In this document: in pieces, positions 1 to 11,754 of the stretch
Position numbering within the stretch: the first letter of the stretch is position 1
Layout: each line of letters opens with the position of its first letter
DNA from: Nemertoderma westbladi
Taxonomy: Eukaryota > Xenacoelomorpha > Nemertodermatida > Nemertodermatidae
DNA length: 64,000 nucleotides
NCBI GenBank assembly: GCA_032718475.1
Contig: JAUCBJ010008596.1
Span: 42,108-106,107, forward strand
Direction: 5' to 3'
Translations under genes and position numbers: made by a program
Notes under the pieces: generated by a model
Seen by the model: the letters and a program-made list of their open reading frames with translations, nothing else
The model's database searches: none
Told to the model about the DNA's origin: nothing

Positions 1-439
1 AATCATGCTGTCTGACGTCAGCTACGACAGATTATGTGGTTTTTAGAAAATGTTAAATTCTCGGGAAGGCCTCATTTTCCTGAGCTGAAATTTTGGTGGC
101 CTGTAGAGAATCATGAAGTCTATCTTTTACGAAATTGAAAAGTTAAGACATTTAATTGGGGATCCGCTAGAGTCTCAGAAGTAATGACATAGGCCTACCG
201 GTACGGTACTGCTGTACAGTGCTGCACTGGTAAGTACGAAATTGCAGAATAACAATTTGACACCACCTAGCGGATTAACATATGATTGTATATCGAATGA
301 ATACATTTATAGCATGGGATATGGGGTCCAAACTAGACATGCCCCATTTGCTCTATATGAACCGTATGCCAAGGCTTGCCGACTACGTGCTGCGCGAAGT
401 CCCCACGAACGTGTCTCCATCCGTCTAAATTAATAAAAT

Positions 440-527
440 TATCAATTTGTAACAATTTAAGTATTCCCATTGTGTATGTATGTATTGTTATTATTTGAAA
501 ATAAACTGAAATTGAATTGAATTGAAT
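440..527 (+). mobile_element. 3' end of a LINE with (TTGAA)n tail
   Basis: The sequence ends in an AT-rich stretch reading into aaataaactgaa and then three TTGAA units at 512-527. A short microsatellite in place of poly(A) is typical of CR1/L2-like LINE 3' ends. No reverse transcriptase frame is visible upstream inside the window, and the short open frame at 242-433 matches nothing I recognise. Immediately to the right, an opposite-strand LINE endonuclease is cut off, so this LINE probably inserted into that element. The clade is not determined. Confidence 0.5.
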
Positions 528-724
528 ACTGGTGATTTGCCTCGACCTGAAAAATTATTATCTATTGTATTTAGAAAACTCAACTCTTGTTTAGGCAGTA
601 AATGCTCTTGCAAGAGTACAATGTCTGAAGTCTCGCATAATGCTCTAACAGCCAAAAGTGATTCAGGAGTACGTATTGAGTTACAGTTATACGATGATAT
701 TCTAAAATTATTAGTGATGTTCAT
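528..724 (-). pseudogene. LINE ORF2 N-terminus, AP-endonuclease domain (truncated)
   Basis: The minus-strand frame starts near 724 and reads ISSYNCNSIR, then VRALCETSDIVLLQEHLL. These are the first motifs of a LINE-type endonuclease/exonuclease/phosphatase domain: the Asn-containing first strand and the catalytic Glu in QEH. This domain nicks target DNA for target-primed reverse transcription. About 65 codons remain. The frame is cut at 528, where the (TTGAA)n tail of a plus-strand LINE begins, and its last residues are translated from that tail. It lies directly downstream of a LINE ORF1 on the same strand, as expected for ORF2. Confidence 0.7.
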
Positions 725-887
725 AAATTGTTGAGATATATACTTGAGTTATAGACTTATGATTATGAATATATATACCAGTACTTTCGTAAGTTTAACA
801 GTTCCCATTATATTCCCTTACGCGTTACGATTACCAGTGTCGAGCACTACCTCGCTGGGTACACGGCGTGGAGGAGTCCTGGTCGTG

Positions 888-2419
888 TCACTGGCCTCTG
901 TCTGGGACTCGGGGGTTCTCCGGGTTCGGAGTTCTCGGGTTCGGTGGGTCTATTTGGGTAGAGGAGGCGCGACGCACACCGGTACCTGAACGGGGACGCC
1001 CTGTTGCTGCGAGCCTCTGCCAGTAGGGGCGAATCCGGCAGTAAACCGGCCAGGTTCTGGGGTCAAAGAGAGTCACATCATCCGGTTTGCGGCAGGATAG
1101 CATGAAGGAAGCGTGGGTCTGAATGTCGTCGTGGGTTAGCTTCTCGCATGTGACGACTATATCGACTTTTTCTTTAATGTATGTGACAATGGCCGCGGAT
1201 GTGACGTCGGAAGCGCACCCAGTGAGGAATCGTCTCCTCAGTGGAGCTACTGTCCCAAATGCTTGCGACTTTGATGTTCCTTTTATAAACCGATCATTGC
1301 GTTTCGCGGGACGGCGGATCATAGGTTCACCAGAGCCGGCATCCGGTGGGATCTGTGTCGTGTTTGCACGACTAACTGAAGGACGGGTACGTACAGGACG
1401 TCCGTCTCCGCCAATGAATACATAAGGATCATCCTGCTCCCTGCTTTGGGATCGCTGGTCTGTCATTGAGTCGTACGCTGTTAGGACGACGTGCTGGTGC
1501 CTGTTGCTTATTCTTGCAGCATTGGTGTTCCTGTTTGTGTTAGTATTTATAGCAGAGCCGGTCCGGCCTTCAGGTGGCAATTGGGGTATGTTATTGGTGT
1601 ACATTCGAGACGGGATTGGCGGGTGTGGAGGCACCTGGTTACCGCTCGGCCCGGTCCCAGAATAATGCTGTGGCTGGGTGTTGATTGGGCCCCGGCAGGG
1701 TTGGCCACAAGCGTGTCCCGGAAGCTTGTACCGGTACCAGTTTGTGGCTGATACATGTTCTGGTTAGTGATATAACTGTTGTTGGTCCGGAGAAGCGGGC
1801 TTTCAGTCATTGTTCCGGTAGGAGAGTGGACGCCTACAGGTACCGATACCGTATCCCTGACACGGACGGTGTCACCACGAACCGGCCCACACGGGCAGGC
1901 GACTGGTACCTGCGAGGTAGCAGGGTTAGGGTGGGCTTCTAATACTGCTACCCTGTCCTGCAGTTCACTCAATTTTAGCAGAAGGCAAGAAATATCGGAA
2001 CTGTTAAGTGAAAATGGGGGTATATTGGCTAGGTTATCCGCAATAAAGATCGGTTTACGTCTATCTGAAATTTCAACAAAATGCTTGTACTCAAGCATAT
2101 CTAAGATGTCTCCCGTTGACATCTTCAGCATATTTGCTCCCGATTTCCTCTGTTTCGAGAAACCTTGCGTTGATTTATCGCATGTTGTTGGTAGAATGTT
2201 GTAAATTATGTCTTTTGCTGCTTTGACCGATTCACCACTAAACTTAGGCCATGATTCTACAGTATCTGCGATCAGCGGATGTGTGAGGCCCAGTCGGACA
2301 TGTGCACACCAAACGTATGAAAGTACATCATTCACGACGTGGTAACAATGGTTACCGCCACAATCAGTATGAGCCATTAAGCCACCAGTTGCCAGTGCAG
2401 CAGTGCCGAGTGCGCACAA
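888..2419 (-). pseudogene. LINE ORF1 protein, frameshifted
   Basis: Two overlapping minus-strand frames, 1547-2419 (290 codons) and 888-1634 (248 codons), appear to be one ORF1 broken by a frameshift in the 1547-1634 overlap. The first half carries a short heptad segment (LLLKLSELQDRVAVLEAH). The second half has a basic linker followed by a block like the C-terminal RNA-binding fold of CR1/Jockey-type ORF1 proteins, ending with DPRTWPVYCRIRPYW, which resembles the 'WP..v.vr.f' close of that family. Such proteins bind LINE RNA. The adjacent endonuclease start at 528-724 on the same strand supports the assignment. The start at 2419 is uncertain. Confidence 0.6.
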
Positions 2420-2429
2420 CAGCAGTATG

Positions 2430-3330
2430 GCCGTCAGCCGGTAGGTTGTAAGTCCAAAGTCAGGACAGTCTGACAGTAGAGTCTGGCAGTATAGTTTCTG
2501 TTACTGTACAGCAGTACAGAGTTGAATAATTCACTACATTACTACATTAAATAAACTTATTCTAAAAATGGAAACAACATATCTGTACATTTTTTAACTA
2601 AAATTGTGTTCAGACTCAATGTGCCGGATATTGGGGACAAGGAGATTGGGACCTAGAAAAAGTAGAAAATTTGAGATCACTGCTACAGTAGTTAACCTTC
2701 TACCTTTATATATGTGTATATAATATATATTATATATGTGACCAATAATACCAACCGTGTAATTGTTTTGGCGGCACTAAAGTATGTAATATACCACGAA
2801 TGAACACCTTGATGATATGTAGCCCAACTTACTCCATTGTTATAGATTGCATTAGTGCAGGCATACCGATGATCGTATGTCGATGAAGTTGAGCAAGTAG
2901 AGGGAGTGAGTCTGACGGCTGCAAAAGGCAATAATAATTAAAATAATTACACAAATTTATTCAGATCTTAAAAGTTTTTTATTGTAAAGCTCTGAATAGT
3001 ATATTATTAGTATATTATATTCACCATGACCCGTACTAGTGTCATTTTCTGATGACACGGACCCTCCTCCAGATTTTTCTACAAATCTTTATCATATTGC
3101 TTAAAATTTGAAACATAACTATTTCAACTCACCGTCGATGTCCCCATGAAGCCGGAATAATTAGCGATTTTGCCTTTATTTTTTTAATAAGTGTTTTAAA
3201 AATGTGTCATTGCGAAATCGCACCCTCCGTGCCGTGGCCATTCTTTACATTCGTCGCGATTGTTTCATATAATTCCCAGAATTATCGTTCGCGTGATCCC
3301 ATTTAATATATTTAATAAATACGCAAAATT
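2430..3330. other. No gene seen; AT-rich spacer
   Basis: There is no convincing coding frame here. The sequence includes AT dinucleotide-rich stretches (for example around 2705-2740). A 79-codon minus frame at 2692-2931 has no recognisable motif and is probably chance. Confidence 0.5.
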
Positions 3331-3331
3331 C

Positions 3332-4054
3332 TAGAACGTCGGATATATCTTTTTACAGAACACAGCAGAACACAGTAGAACACAGCAGAACACAATAGAA
3401 TACAGGCGGAACATAGGCGAACACAGCTGTAATTAAAATCTACACCAAAAAATAACACACTTGGGAAAGTACCGGATTTAATCATACAACTGTAAGATGT
3501 CAATTACGTATTTAAATTCAATGGCGGTTTTCCATATCCTCCAAAATAAATTACTTCTCATTATCCTGTAACCATGGAGAGTTGGTTAGTTCTACAGCAG
3601 TACAGTACCGGTAGCTGAGTAGGCCTACATCAGTACATTGGTAATATACTCTACACTGTGCCCGGTAATTGCCGGTAAATGCCTACATCTGTCTGCCTGT
3701 ACAATGTACAGTCTGTCAGTCTGTACATGTCTCTACAGCACTAGGCCTACTGCAGTACTGCAACAGGCAGACTGCTGGACTAGTAACAGGAACAGGCCTA
3801 ACCGAACAGCTGATCGGGCAACTCTGATAAGGTAATTTATTTTGGAGGATATGGAAAACCGCCATTTAATTTAAATATGTAATTGACATCTTACAGTTGT
3901 ATGATTAAGTCCGGTACTTTCCCAAGTGTGTTATTTTTTGGTGTAGATTTTAATTACAGCTGTGTTCGCCTATGTTCCGCCTGTATTCTATTGTGTTCTG
4001 CTGTGTTCTACTGTGTTCGGCTGTGTTCTGTAAAAAGAACTATCCTAGAACGTC
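3332..4054. mobile_element. Non-autonomous Mutator-like element (long TIRs, 9-bp TSD)
   Basis: An inverted repeat of 214 bp per arm lies at 3341-3554 and 3832-4045. The outer ends (ggatatatct / rc ggatagttct) differ at only a couple of positions, and identity continues almost unbroken to ccaaaataaattac. The 9 bases tagaacgtc occur directly outside each end (3332-3340 and 4046-4054), which is a clean target-site duplication. TIRs of about 200 bp with 9-bp duplications are the signature of the Mutator superfamily. The 277-bp core has no coding capacity, so this is a MITE/foldback derivative. Each arm holds about ten copies of a degenerate GAACACAG(C/T)A subrepeat. Identical short frames on opposite strands are only the two arms translated. 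Confidence 0.8.
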
Positions 4055-4690
4055 TTATGTATTTCATTTTAGTAGGTGTGCTGTGCAACAGCGATATGCC
4101 TATACAATAAAAAAATAACCTGGAATTATAAGTAACTTATGGCTGTGTTTAAGGCATACTTATTTAGCTGTTAGCCCAGGCCACATCTTGAGGAAACGTG
4201 CCTTAAATTTTATCAGCTTTTATTTTAGCTGAGGATAGTTTAAGTCCAAATTGAATACCGAATTATCGTGTGTTGCTGATGGTGGGTGCTACTATAGTAT
4301 CATATAACGCAGGGCCTATTTTACGGCAAATGAAAAGGCGATTTTTTATGTCCTTTTATTTTTTTACGAATTGTGCATAACACTTTTGATGTCCCTTTCA
4401 TTATTGACTTTTGTTGTCCTTTAATGACTTTTTATGTATTCATTTCTTCAAACTGTCAGACTGCTGATTTCTGGACTGTCAGACAGTTGATTTCAACATG
4501 CCTATGCCAAAACATTCAAAATTTGTTGATTTCTGGTCTGTCGGACTGTTGGTTTCACTATGCCTGTGCCAAAACATTCAAAATTCCATGATTTATAGAA
4601 TATGAAAAAATGGTACAGCCGATCTTTTCTCTCATATAGCTTTAATATTTGGTGCATGTAACGTACATGGTTATTTAACTGATGATTTTA
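4055..4690. other. No gene seen
   Basis: This is AT-rich spacer with a short degenerate direct repeat at about 4450-4590 (units containing 'ctgtcagactg' and 'ccaaaacattcaaaatt'). Nothing coding is supported. Confidence 0.4.
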
Positions 4691-5471
4691 TGTGCAGTAA
4701 TATTTTATCGATTGTCAAGGACAAAAACGAAGATATAACTAGTTTTGAGAATTACAGAGGGATCGCTTTGTAGTAAAGTACTTGAATTAATATATATCAA
4801 CCGTTTTGGAGCTTTGCTGCACACTACCGATTCTCAGTTCTGTTTTAAGCCCGGTCTTGGCACAGAACTTTGCGTATATGCATTGAAGGAAATAAAACAG
4901 TACTATTTACTGAATGACAGACCAGTATATGTATGTTTTATTGATTCATCAAAGGCTTTTGACCTTGTCAATCATTATAAACTTTTCTCGAAGCTTATTG
5001 ATCGTAAAATACCTACATTTTACATCAGTGTCATTCGTTATTGGTACCGGTTTCAATGTGTTTCAGTTAGATGGGGTGGCTGCCCTTCCGAGTCCTTTAT
5101 GGTTACGAATGGTACAAAACAGGGAGGTATTCTCAGCCCTATATTGTATGTACAGTACTATACATAGATGATCTAAGCTTACACCTAACCGGTACCAATG
5201 TTGGCGCTATGATGAATGGTGTTAGAACTAACCACGTTATGCGGACGATTTAAGTCTTATATCCAATTCTATATCTGGTCTCAAAACACTTATTGCATCT
5301 TACGAGAATTATGCAGCCTGTCACGATATTGTAATCAATGTGAAAAAATCTAAATATATGTACTTTGTTCCAAATTCTTCTAAAAGCACATTAGTTGACA
5401 GTATCGACATTAATGGAAGGTCTATTGAAACGGTAACAAGTTACAAGTACCTTGGTCATATTATCCTTTGT
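4690..5471 (+). pseudogene. LINE reverse transcriptase fragment, frameshifted
   Basis: The main frame at 4745-5167 carries RT palm motifs in order: LCSKVLELI, VYVCFIDSSKAFDLVNH (first catalytic Asp) and TNGTKQGGILSPIL. After a frameshift, the catalytic YADD box reads in another frame at about 5232-5270, followed by a palm/thumb segment ending in SYKYLGHII at about 5465. The RT would copy LINE RNA at a nicked target. The copy lacks its endonuclease and C-terminus and has at least two frame changes. It stops abruptly at 5471, where unrelated sequence begins (ggggcgagccacgaagtgag). Confidence 0.8.
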
Positions 5472-7141
5472 GGGGCGAGCCACGAAGTGAGTGAGCCTTA
5501 GCGTAGTGGTACCATTAATCAACCTGTCGTTCTGTCGTGTTCAATTTTAAACGTGAATAACTCGGCCAATCTTTGATGAAATCTATCCAAACTTGGTACA
5601 CATGTTGTTTGGCAAAAGTTTAGAAATTTTCCAAGTAGAATTTCCGTGTGGCCTTCGAGAAGCTTAGATAATAGCAGTTAATTAGTTAATTAAGTTGATT
5701 ACGGTAAAAACAACATTTTCAACCTGCCTTTTAAAGGAAATTAATTGTTTTACAGTATAAGACTTCAATAATTATGCTTAAAAATTATACAGATGTAATC
5801 CACATACTCCATTCTATTATAGTTTTTAATTAGTTCAAGTGATTTGCTTTAATAATTGTGTCTTTAATTGATCTAAAGTAATTAAAACGGCATAAAAAAT
5901 TGATTCTCATTAAATACTGCTCATTTATTGGTTAACATCCAAGTTGGCTTGTTTCCCAGCAACACCTGAGGTATTCAGTCAGCCTTGCTTGTAAGAGGCA
6001 GACTGCTGCTGCTGCTGGTAGGATAGCATTAATTCCCCATCCATTCACTCACTCTCCATTCAACTGGCTGACTGTAGAGTGGAGGTGTGTTTAGGTATCG
6101 TGTTCAATGACATTACAGCATTAATATTATTACTAAAGTAACGTCGGGATGTTAATATTCACTGCAGCTATGAGTCTCTCTGGTTAGTTGAATGAATGAA
6201 ATAAATTATTGTTTGACTGTTCCGAATATCAATGTTTATTTCTATAGGCCAACTTACTGTATTATTATTTAATCTAAATGTACATAATAGTTTAAATAAA
6301 TTATTTCACAATTTCATTCCAATTCATACGGCTTACGCAACCATGCTACTGTAATTAGGTATATTAAATGGCAGGATTGTTTTTAATTAAAATTTTTACA
6401 GAGCAAACAAGTATATTGTATTTAACTGAAAGTTAATTTATTTCGGTAAGTAGGCCTTGCGGTTTGTTAGTCTAGTTAGTATAATAAGTATCAAATATAT
6501 TACGTGCTGCTGTACAGTAAACGCGGCTTTGCGTTATTGAATTACAGAATTGGCGGTACAAAGTACATTAATAGGGATCAGGCATATTGCATTTATATAA
6601 TTGTTGTTGTAAATGTACAATAATATGCGCCACTTTTATTTTAGTAACTGCAATGTGTATTTCATTCGTACCTGCAACCCATTAAAAAGGGCAGCTGAAC
6701 TTATCGCGGACAGGCTGACTATTCACCATAAATAAAAACCCCAAATCGCCGCAGTTCCACTTACAGTTCCATATTATTCTGTTTGGCAATTCAACCCAAT
6801 TTATCTGCTCTCTGCTACACGCGGTTTTATCCACGAGTTTTGTAAAGTCCCGACTTATCGGGAATGACATGAACTTAGCGTCCGGAATATTCTGAACAGA
6901 TTAAATCTACTTGGCGCTGTAATACTGCATCCCGTTGTACCAGAAGTTATTAAAACATACCGGCCCCTCAAATGCGCTTGCAGTGGGTTAGAGAACAACA
7001 AATACCGCCCCAGTACAACCGCTATTTGGATAAGGTCCAATATATAATAATATATATATGGTCCAACATATGATAGTTCACTAATCAGCTAATAGGCCTA
7101 TTTATTCGTGAGATTTAAATTTATAAATAAAACTAATATAC
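5472..7141. other. No gene identified; unclassified sequence
   Basis: This is about 1.7 kb with no coding frame I can support. Opposite-strand frames at 6682-6870 and 6855-7040 are short and unrecognised. A (CTG)n-like run lies near 6003-6018. The left edge abruptly interrupts a LINE, so at least the first few hundred bases may be a different repeat. Confidence 0.35.
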
Positions 7142-7157
7142 GAGCTCATATGAGCTC
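7142..7157. repeat. 16-bp perfect palindrome next to the TTGA array
   Basis: gagctcatatgagctc is its own reverse complement and sits two bases left of the microsatellite. Confidence 0.7.
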
Positions 7158-7158
7158 A

Positions 7159-7332
<174 letters not shown>

Positions 7333-7529
7333 GGTATGACCGTTGTTGTGGGGGACGGTGCTTTAATATATCTTATGTCCAGAGTCAGTAACATTGAAAA
7401 CAGCATCCTACAGGCGGTATACACTGCAGTGGTAACCTCCTCTAGGATCGCTCTTACTGGAATTCAATAACGTAATATTATTATTATTATTATTAGTATT
7501 ATTACTGTATTTCTTTTTGGCCAGTCGCG

Positions 7530-7553
7530 TAGACTTTATATATAAAGTCTACG
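7530..7553. repeat. Short perfect inverted repeat
   Basis: gtagactttatatataaagtctac reads the same on both strands, giving a 24-bp palindrome with an AT centre. Function is unknown. Confidence 0.6.
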
Positions 7554-7749
7554 TGCTATATATTGTGCTACACTTCCTACTATGCGTGTTTGTTTTTGGT
7601 TATCCGGTTTTTACTATGGGCCTTGGCCTGGAATAAACAAATAATATGAGATAGATTTCCATATGCGCCTGTGGTAAAATAAAGACTCTAAATTTAATAG
7701 TTTGTGGTTGTTGTCGATAATCGATTACAACATGACGTAGCAGAACACT

Positions 7750-8165
7750 GATTTTATAACCAAAAACAATTAATTACCAATTGATGGAAAGGAGCAGGTT
7801 AAGGCCGATTTTCTAACCAAAACAATAAACAGTCACTTTACCAAATGAAGGAAAGGAACAGGTTACAGAGGCTAGCCTTTCTAACGAAAACAATAAACGG
7901 TCACTTTATCAAATCAGGGAAAGGAGCAGGTTACAGAGGCGGGATTTTCTAACCAAAACAATAAACGATCACTTAACTAATTTAGGGAAAGGAGCAGGTT
8001 ACAGAGGCGGGATTTCATAACCAAAACAATAAACGATCACTTAACTAATTGAGGGAAAGAAGCAGGTTACAGAGGCGGGATTTTCTATCCAAAACAATAA
8101 AAGATCACTTAACAAATTGAGGGAAAGGAACAGGTTACAGATGCGGGATTTTCTAACCAAACCAG
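7750..8165. repeat. 68-bp tandem repeat, about six units
   Basis: The landmark ggaaaggagcagg recurs at 7786, 7850, 7918, 7986, 8054 and 8122. The spacing is 64 and then 68 bp four times. Each unit also contains ttacagaggcgggattttctaacc and aaaacaataaacgatcactt. Units on the left are the most diverged, as at the edge of an array. Confidence 0.92.
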
Positions 8166-8696
8166 TTTGGCCTATCAATTATTTAAAATTTATTAGCACA
8201 ACCGGTCAGCCAGTAGGCCTGCCATTACCGTATTTAAATTGTAGGCTACACAGTAGGCCTACAGCAGGACCGGTGCCGGTGCCGGTACCGGTACTAAAAT
8301 ACCTGTTTTATACCTACATCTGTACATACAATACAGCAAAATAGTGCAATATATACTAATACCGGTACTGATAGCCTGAGAGAACAGCAGTAGAGAAACT
8401 GGTAGCATGGAAATAAACGGTAAATTTCTGGAGGACATAAAAAGTAAAAAAAAAAGGACATCATGAGTGATTTAAACGGACAATAAAAATTATTGCGAAA
8501 TGAAAATAAACTCTTACTCATTACACAAGTGGCGATACCTTTACCATATACGTAGCTAACGTGTCCAGATGTTGAGTTAAAGCCAGTAGTGTGTTCTTGG
8601 CATATTTAACATTAGCCTATGAGGTAGGGGTATTGTTGTTGTAAGATAAGTCAGGGGAAGGGAATTACAACTCAACCACTAGGATATTCAACTAAA

Positions 8697-8735
8697 GACT
8701 GCCTCATGACCTACTATAGTAGGTCATGACTGCCT
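8697..8735. mobile_element. Palindromic scar: two element ends joined, 8-bp direct repeats
   Basis: A 24-bp perfect palindrome (8705-8728) is built from atgacctacta and its reverse complement. It is flanked by the direct repeat gactgcct at 8697-8704 and 8728-8735. The same terminal sequence begins the inverted repeats of the 4.9-kb element at 30407-35309. The simplest reading is a footprint left after excision or near-total internal deletion of an element of that family. Drosophila P excisions leave comparable remnants: both target duplications plus a few terminal bases. That comparison is established knowledge; applying it here is inference. Confidence 0.6.
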
Positions 8736-9440
8736 GTTCAGTAGAAGTGGAATAAATAGAAAAGTGAATGTCAGGGGAGAGTGGCTGAACCTATTAGCGC
8801 TATTGGAGTGCCCTGATAGACCGAAACGTACGTATAGCGCGTTTCAACCCCCGGTGACGTGCTATCTCATTTTTTCCATTTCTGAACAACTTTTACAATA
8901 TCATTCATTAAAGTTGCTTTAACAGCTCAACTACAATTCATTTATTTAATTTGATTCCTATTATGATCCTAATCCAAACGGTATTTGTAGAACATTTTAT
9001 AGCCCGGTACTAATAGGATTAATAGAGTATGACTGTAAGGCCAAAATTTGAGGCTGACTTTCGATTAGATTCTTAGAAAAAACATGGTTCTATGTGGAAT
9101 TATTGTTTCAATGTTACAATAGTTATTAAGTACGTTTTTAATGAGTTCTAAGTTCCCTGGCAGTTACAATAAGGTAAATAAACATAAGTATGGATGATGG
9201 ATGAAATACAAAATAATACTAATAATAGAAATACCGATTGGTATTAATTAAGTCCCAGAAAATCGGTGTAGCAATTAGCTGATCGAAATGGTGATAACGA
9301 GAGGTTTCCCTAAGTAAATAATGTTTCCCAGGAAATAATAATTACAGTACCAATTTACAACCAACCAATCAGTAACTCGGCTCCCAGTTGAAATCTTCTA
9401 CTAATAAATAAGTAATATTTTAATTTTGTAATAATTTTTT
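8736..9440. other. No gene seen
   Basis: AT-rich sequence without a supported coding frame or recognised repeat. It ends at the poly(G) run. Confidence 0.4.
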
Positions 9441-9443
9441 CCC

Positions 9444-9479
9444 GGGGGGGGGGGGGGGGGGGGGGGGGGTAACTCGGAA
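9444..9479. repeat. 36-nt poly(G) homopolymer
   Basis: This is an unbroken G run of 36 bases preceded by CCC. Its true length is doubtful, because such runs are prone to sequencing and assembly error. Confidence 0.9.
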
Positions 9480-9573
9480 GATATTTGGTTTATTTTGCAA
9501 CCAGGATAATATATCCGTTTATCCACCTCTAAATCGTTTAATTAATATCAGTATATTTCTTAAATAATCTTAC

Positions 9574-9729
9574 CTGCTACGCATCGCAATGTATCTCCAC
9601 TGCAAGGTTCTCCGTGTAGACTTGGTGTCGGGTTGTTACATGTTCTTCGGGATATAAGATAATTGGATCCAGGACAATCACCTTGTGTGTTGCTAGACCA
9701 GGAAGACCAATGACCCCAGCCACCGTCAA
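9574..9729 (-). CDS. Host exon: thrombospondin type 1 repeat
   Basis: This is a minus-strand exon of 156 bp bounded by a pyrimidine-rich acceptor (tctcttttag) and a consensus donor (CAG/gtaaga). It encodes a single TSP1 module. GGWGHWSSWS gives the stacked tryptophans, followed by six cysteines in usual order (DCPG, RRTCN, EPCSG, LRCVA). TSP1 modules occur in secreted and cell-surface proteins and bind matrix glycans or proteins. The exon is phase 1-1 and so can be shuffled or skipped without a frame change, as is usual for this module. An FN2 exon in the same strand and phase lies 8.7 kb upstream (18479-18667) and could belong to the same gene. The linkage is inferred from strand and phase only. 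Confidence 0.88.
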
Positions 9730-9854
9730 CTAAAAGAGACACAAACTCATGGGAATCTATACAGATACTCTCCAATGATTCATTTAGGTAATAAACCGGT
9801 TAAATAATTCTACATCGAATGTTTACAGGTTTATTTATTGATAAGTAATGAATT

Positions 9855-11280
9855 CAATTACTCCGACACAAATGGGAGATTGCATGAATGAGAGACATAC
9901 CAAAGGAAGCACCCAAGAAACTGACACAGAATAATACAGTCAAGTTTTGGCCATGGCCAGGCCCTAGGACACTATCCAGTAGCAGTATGGCTACGCCCTT
10001 CTTCTGGGTGTCTGCAACGGTGCAGTGTAGTGACAAACTGGGATGACACAGTAATGATACTGAAGGAGGAAGTAGGTAGTGAAGTGAGTCCAAACACATG
10101 ACCGGGAGGGTGGTGATTGGTATGTGGAAAAAACAAGTACAGGTGAAATATGGATGGATGCCAGTGGCCAGGGGTACAGCAAAGACGATTTGTGAATTTG
10201 GGCAATGATGGGCAATTCGAATAGTGGTCATTTGATGCAGTTTCGTTGCACTGCCAGCAGACACAGGATTCCAAGAAGGGCCTCCAGCATTTGGTGGCAG
10301 TGCACAACTTATGAAGTTAATTTTGAGAGATCCATTTCGATGCCTTTTAAGGTCATCAATAGTAGCTAATATGGAGCTAGATGAGGCGTATTTGCTGATA
10401 CCGCACCAGAGCTTCCAGAAGAAAGCTCTGGTACGGTAGACGTGGTCCAATTGTGCTATTTCGTCGGCCGTCGTGAATGTTGTGCAGCCATAGCTGACAG
10501 CTGGCAAAATTAAACACTGCCATAGACGTTTTGCCGACTCCATCGACACTAAAGTTAGATTTATTCTAGCCGCTAGCCCGATAGAGCTTGCGAGGCCTTT
10601 GTGATGTAAATGTTTGTAATGGCCCCCAGGACCGTTCTTTGTTGATAGTGTGACCCCAAGGTAGTTAAACGAATTAACAAAGTCAATTTGTTGTCCATCG
10701 TAGTGTAATACATTATTACGTGAAAGTTGGCTGCCTCGTCGAAATTTAACTGCCTTTGTCTTAGAAATATTTACAGTTAAGTCATTCAATTTACAGAAAT
10801 TCAGTAAAACGTTAATCCACTTTGTATCTCTTCTATCGATTTCCCAAATATAGCGAGGTCGTCCGCATACATATATACAACACAGCCCGTAGCAATAATT
10901 ATGGCTGGGGGTCTGACACAAAAAGTGTGAAGAGCAGCAGGGATAACTTATCCCCTTGGATAACCCCTTTATTATTGTTATTATTGATTCTAACACAAAG
11001 GCACCAACACAGATACAAACATAGTTAATTAATACCAAGAATAGCCCATATAGCATTGATTAATTTATTACTAACTCCAAGATATGATAGCTTCCAATAC
11101 AGTTTCACTCTATTGGTTGAATCAAAACATTTTTGAAAGTCTACGAAGACACAGTATGCGTGTCCCCCTTTTGGTTGTAAAGCGCATTTAATACGTTCAT
11201 ATAGATCATTTACTGCCTGGGTAGTAGTGCGACCTTTGCAAAACCGTATTGTTCTGGTGGAAGGATGCTCAATATAGTTA
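9855..11280 (-). pseudogene. LINE reverse transcriptase, multiply frameshifted
   Basis: The minus-strand frame 9854-11056 covers RT thumb and C-terminal sequence (NISKTKAVKF, FNYLGVTLS, LPAVSYGCTTF). The catalytic YADD box is present in another frame around 10850-10875, and the palm segment with a first catalytic Asp (CVFVDFQKCFD) lies at about 11125-11165. The part between the first Asp motif and the QG motif is shortened. This is a 5'-truncated LINE pseudogene whose products would have been an RT for target-primed integration. The low-complexity tail of the frame (about 9860-10200) is out of register with known motifs. Clade not assigned. Confidence 0.75.
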
Positions 11281-11729
11281 AATATAATAAATTAAATTAC
11301 AATAAAATAAATTAAATTAAATTACACGATTCTATATTCTTTAGCTCATTTAGATAAATTTCATTCGAGATATATTCGTTTATCTAATAAAATGCAACTC
11401 TTATTCTAACAATTCAAGCGCTTTATGTAAATCGTCTCGGTATCGGTATCGCCTCTTCTACATCCCCCATCATAGCCATTGGCTATGTCCCCAAGTCCGA
11501 TCTTTCTTTCAATAATAATAAACACTGTTTAAATATAATATATGCTTCATCCTGTTGTTGTCTGGAGTTGCAGAGCTGTTCAAGTAGCTATATTTTTTAA
11601 GTGACTGAGTGGTGTATATTTATTTATTGAAAAATATAATACATAGAGAAATATTTATTTATAAGCCACCTGACACACGTATGATTGGAGTTGAAAGAGA
11701 TTTTAAAATATAATATAGTTTATGTAATT
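11281..11729. other. No gene seen
   Basis: AT-rich spacer with a degenerate AATTAAATT run near 11285-11325. No coding evidence. Confidence 0.4.
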
Positions 11730-11754
11730 ATATTATATCTATATATATATATAA

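Noticed and set aside
3312-4110. Two identical ~50-residue proteins on opposite strands
   Set aside because: They are the two arms of an inverted repeat belonging to a Mutator-like element.
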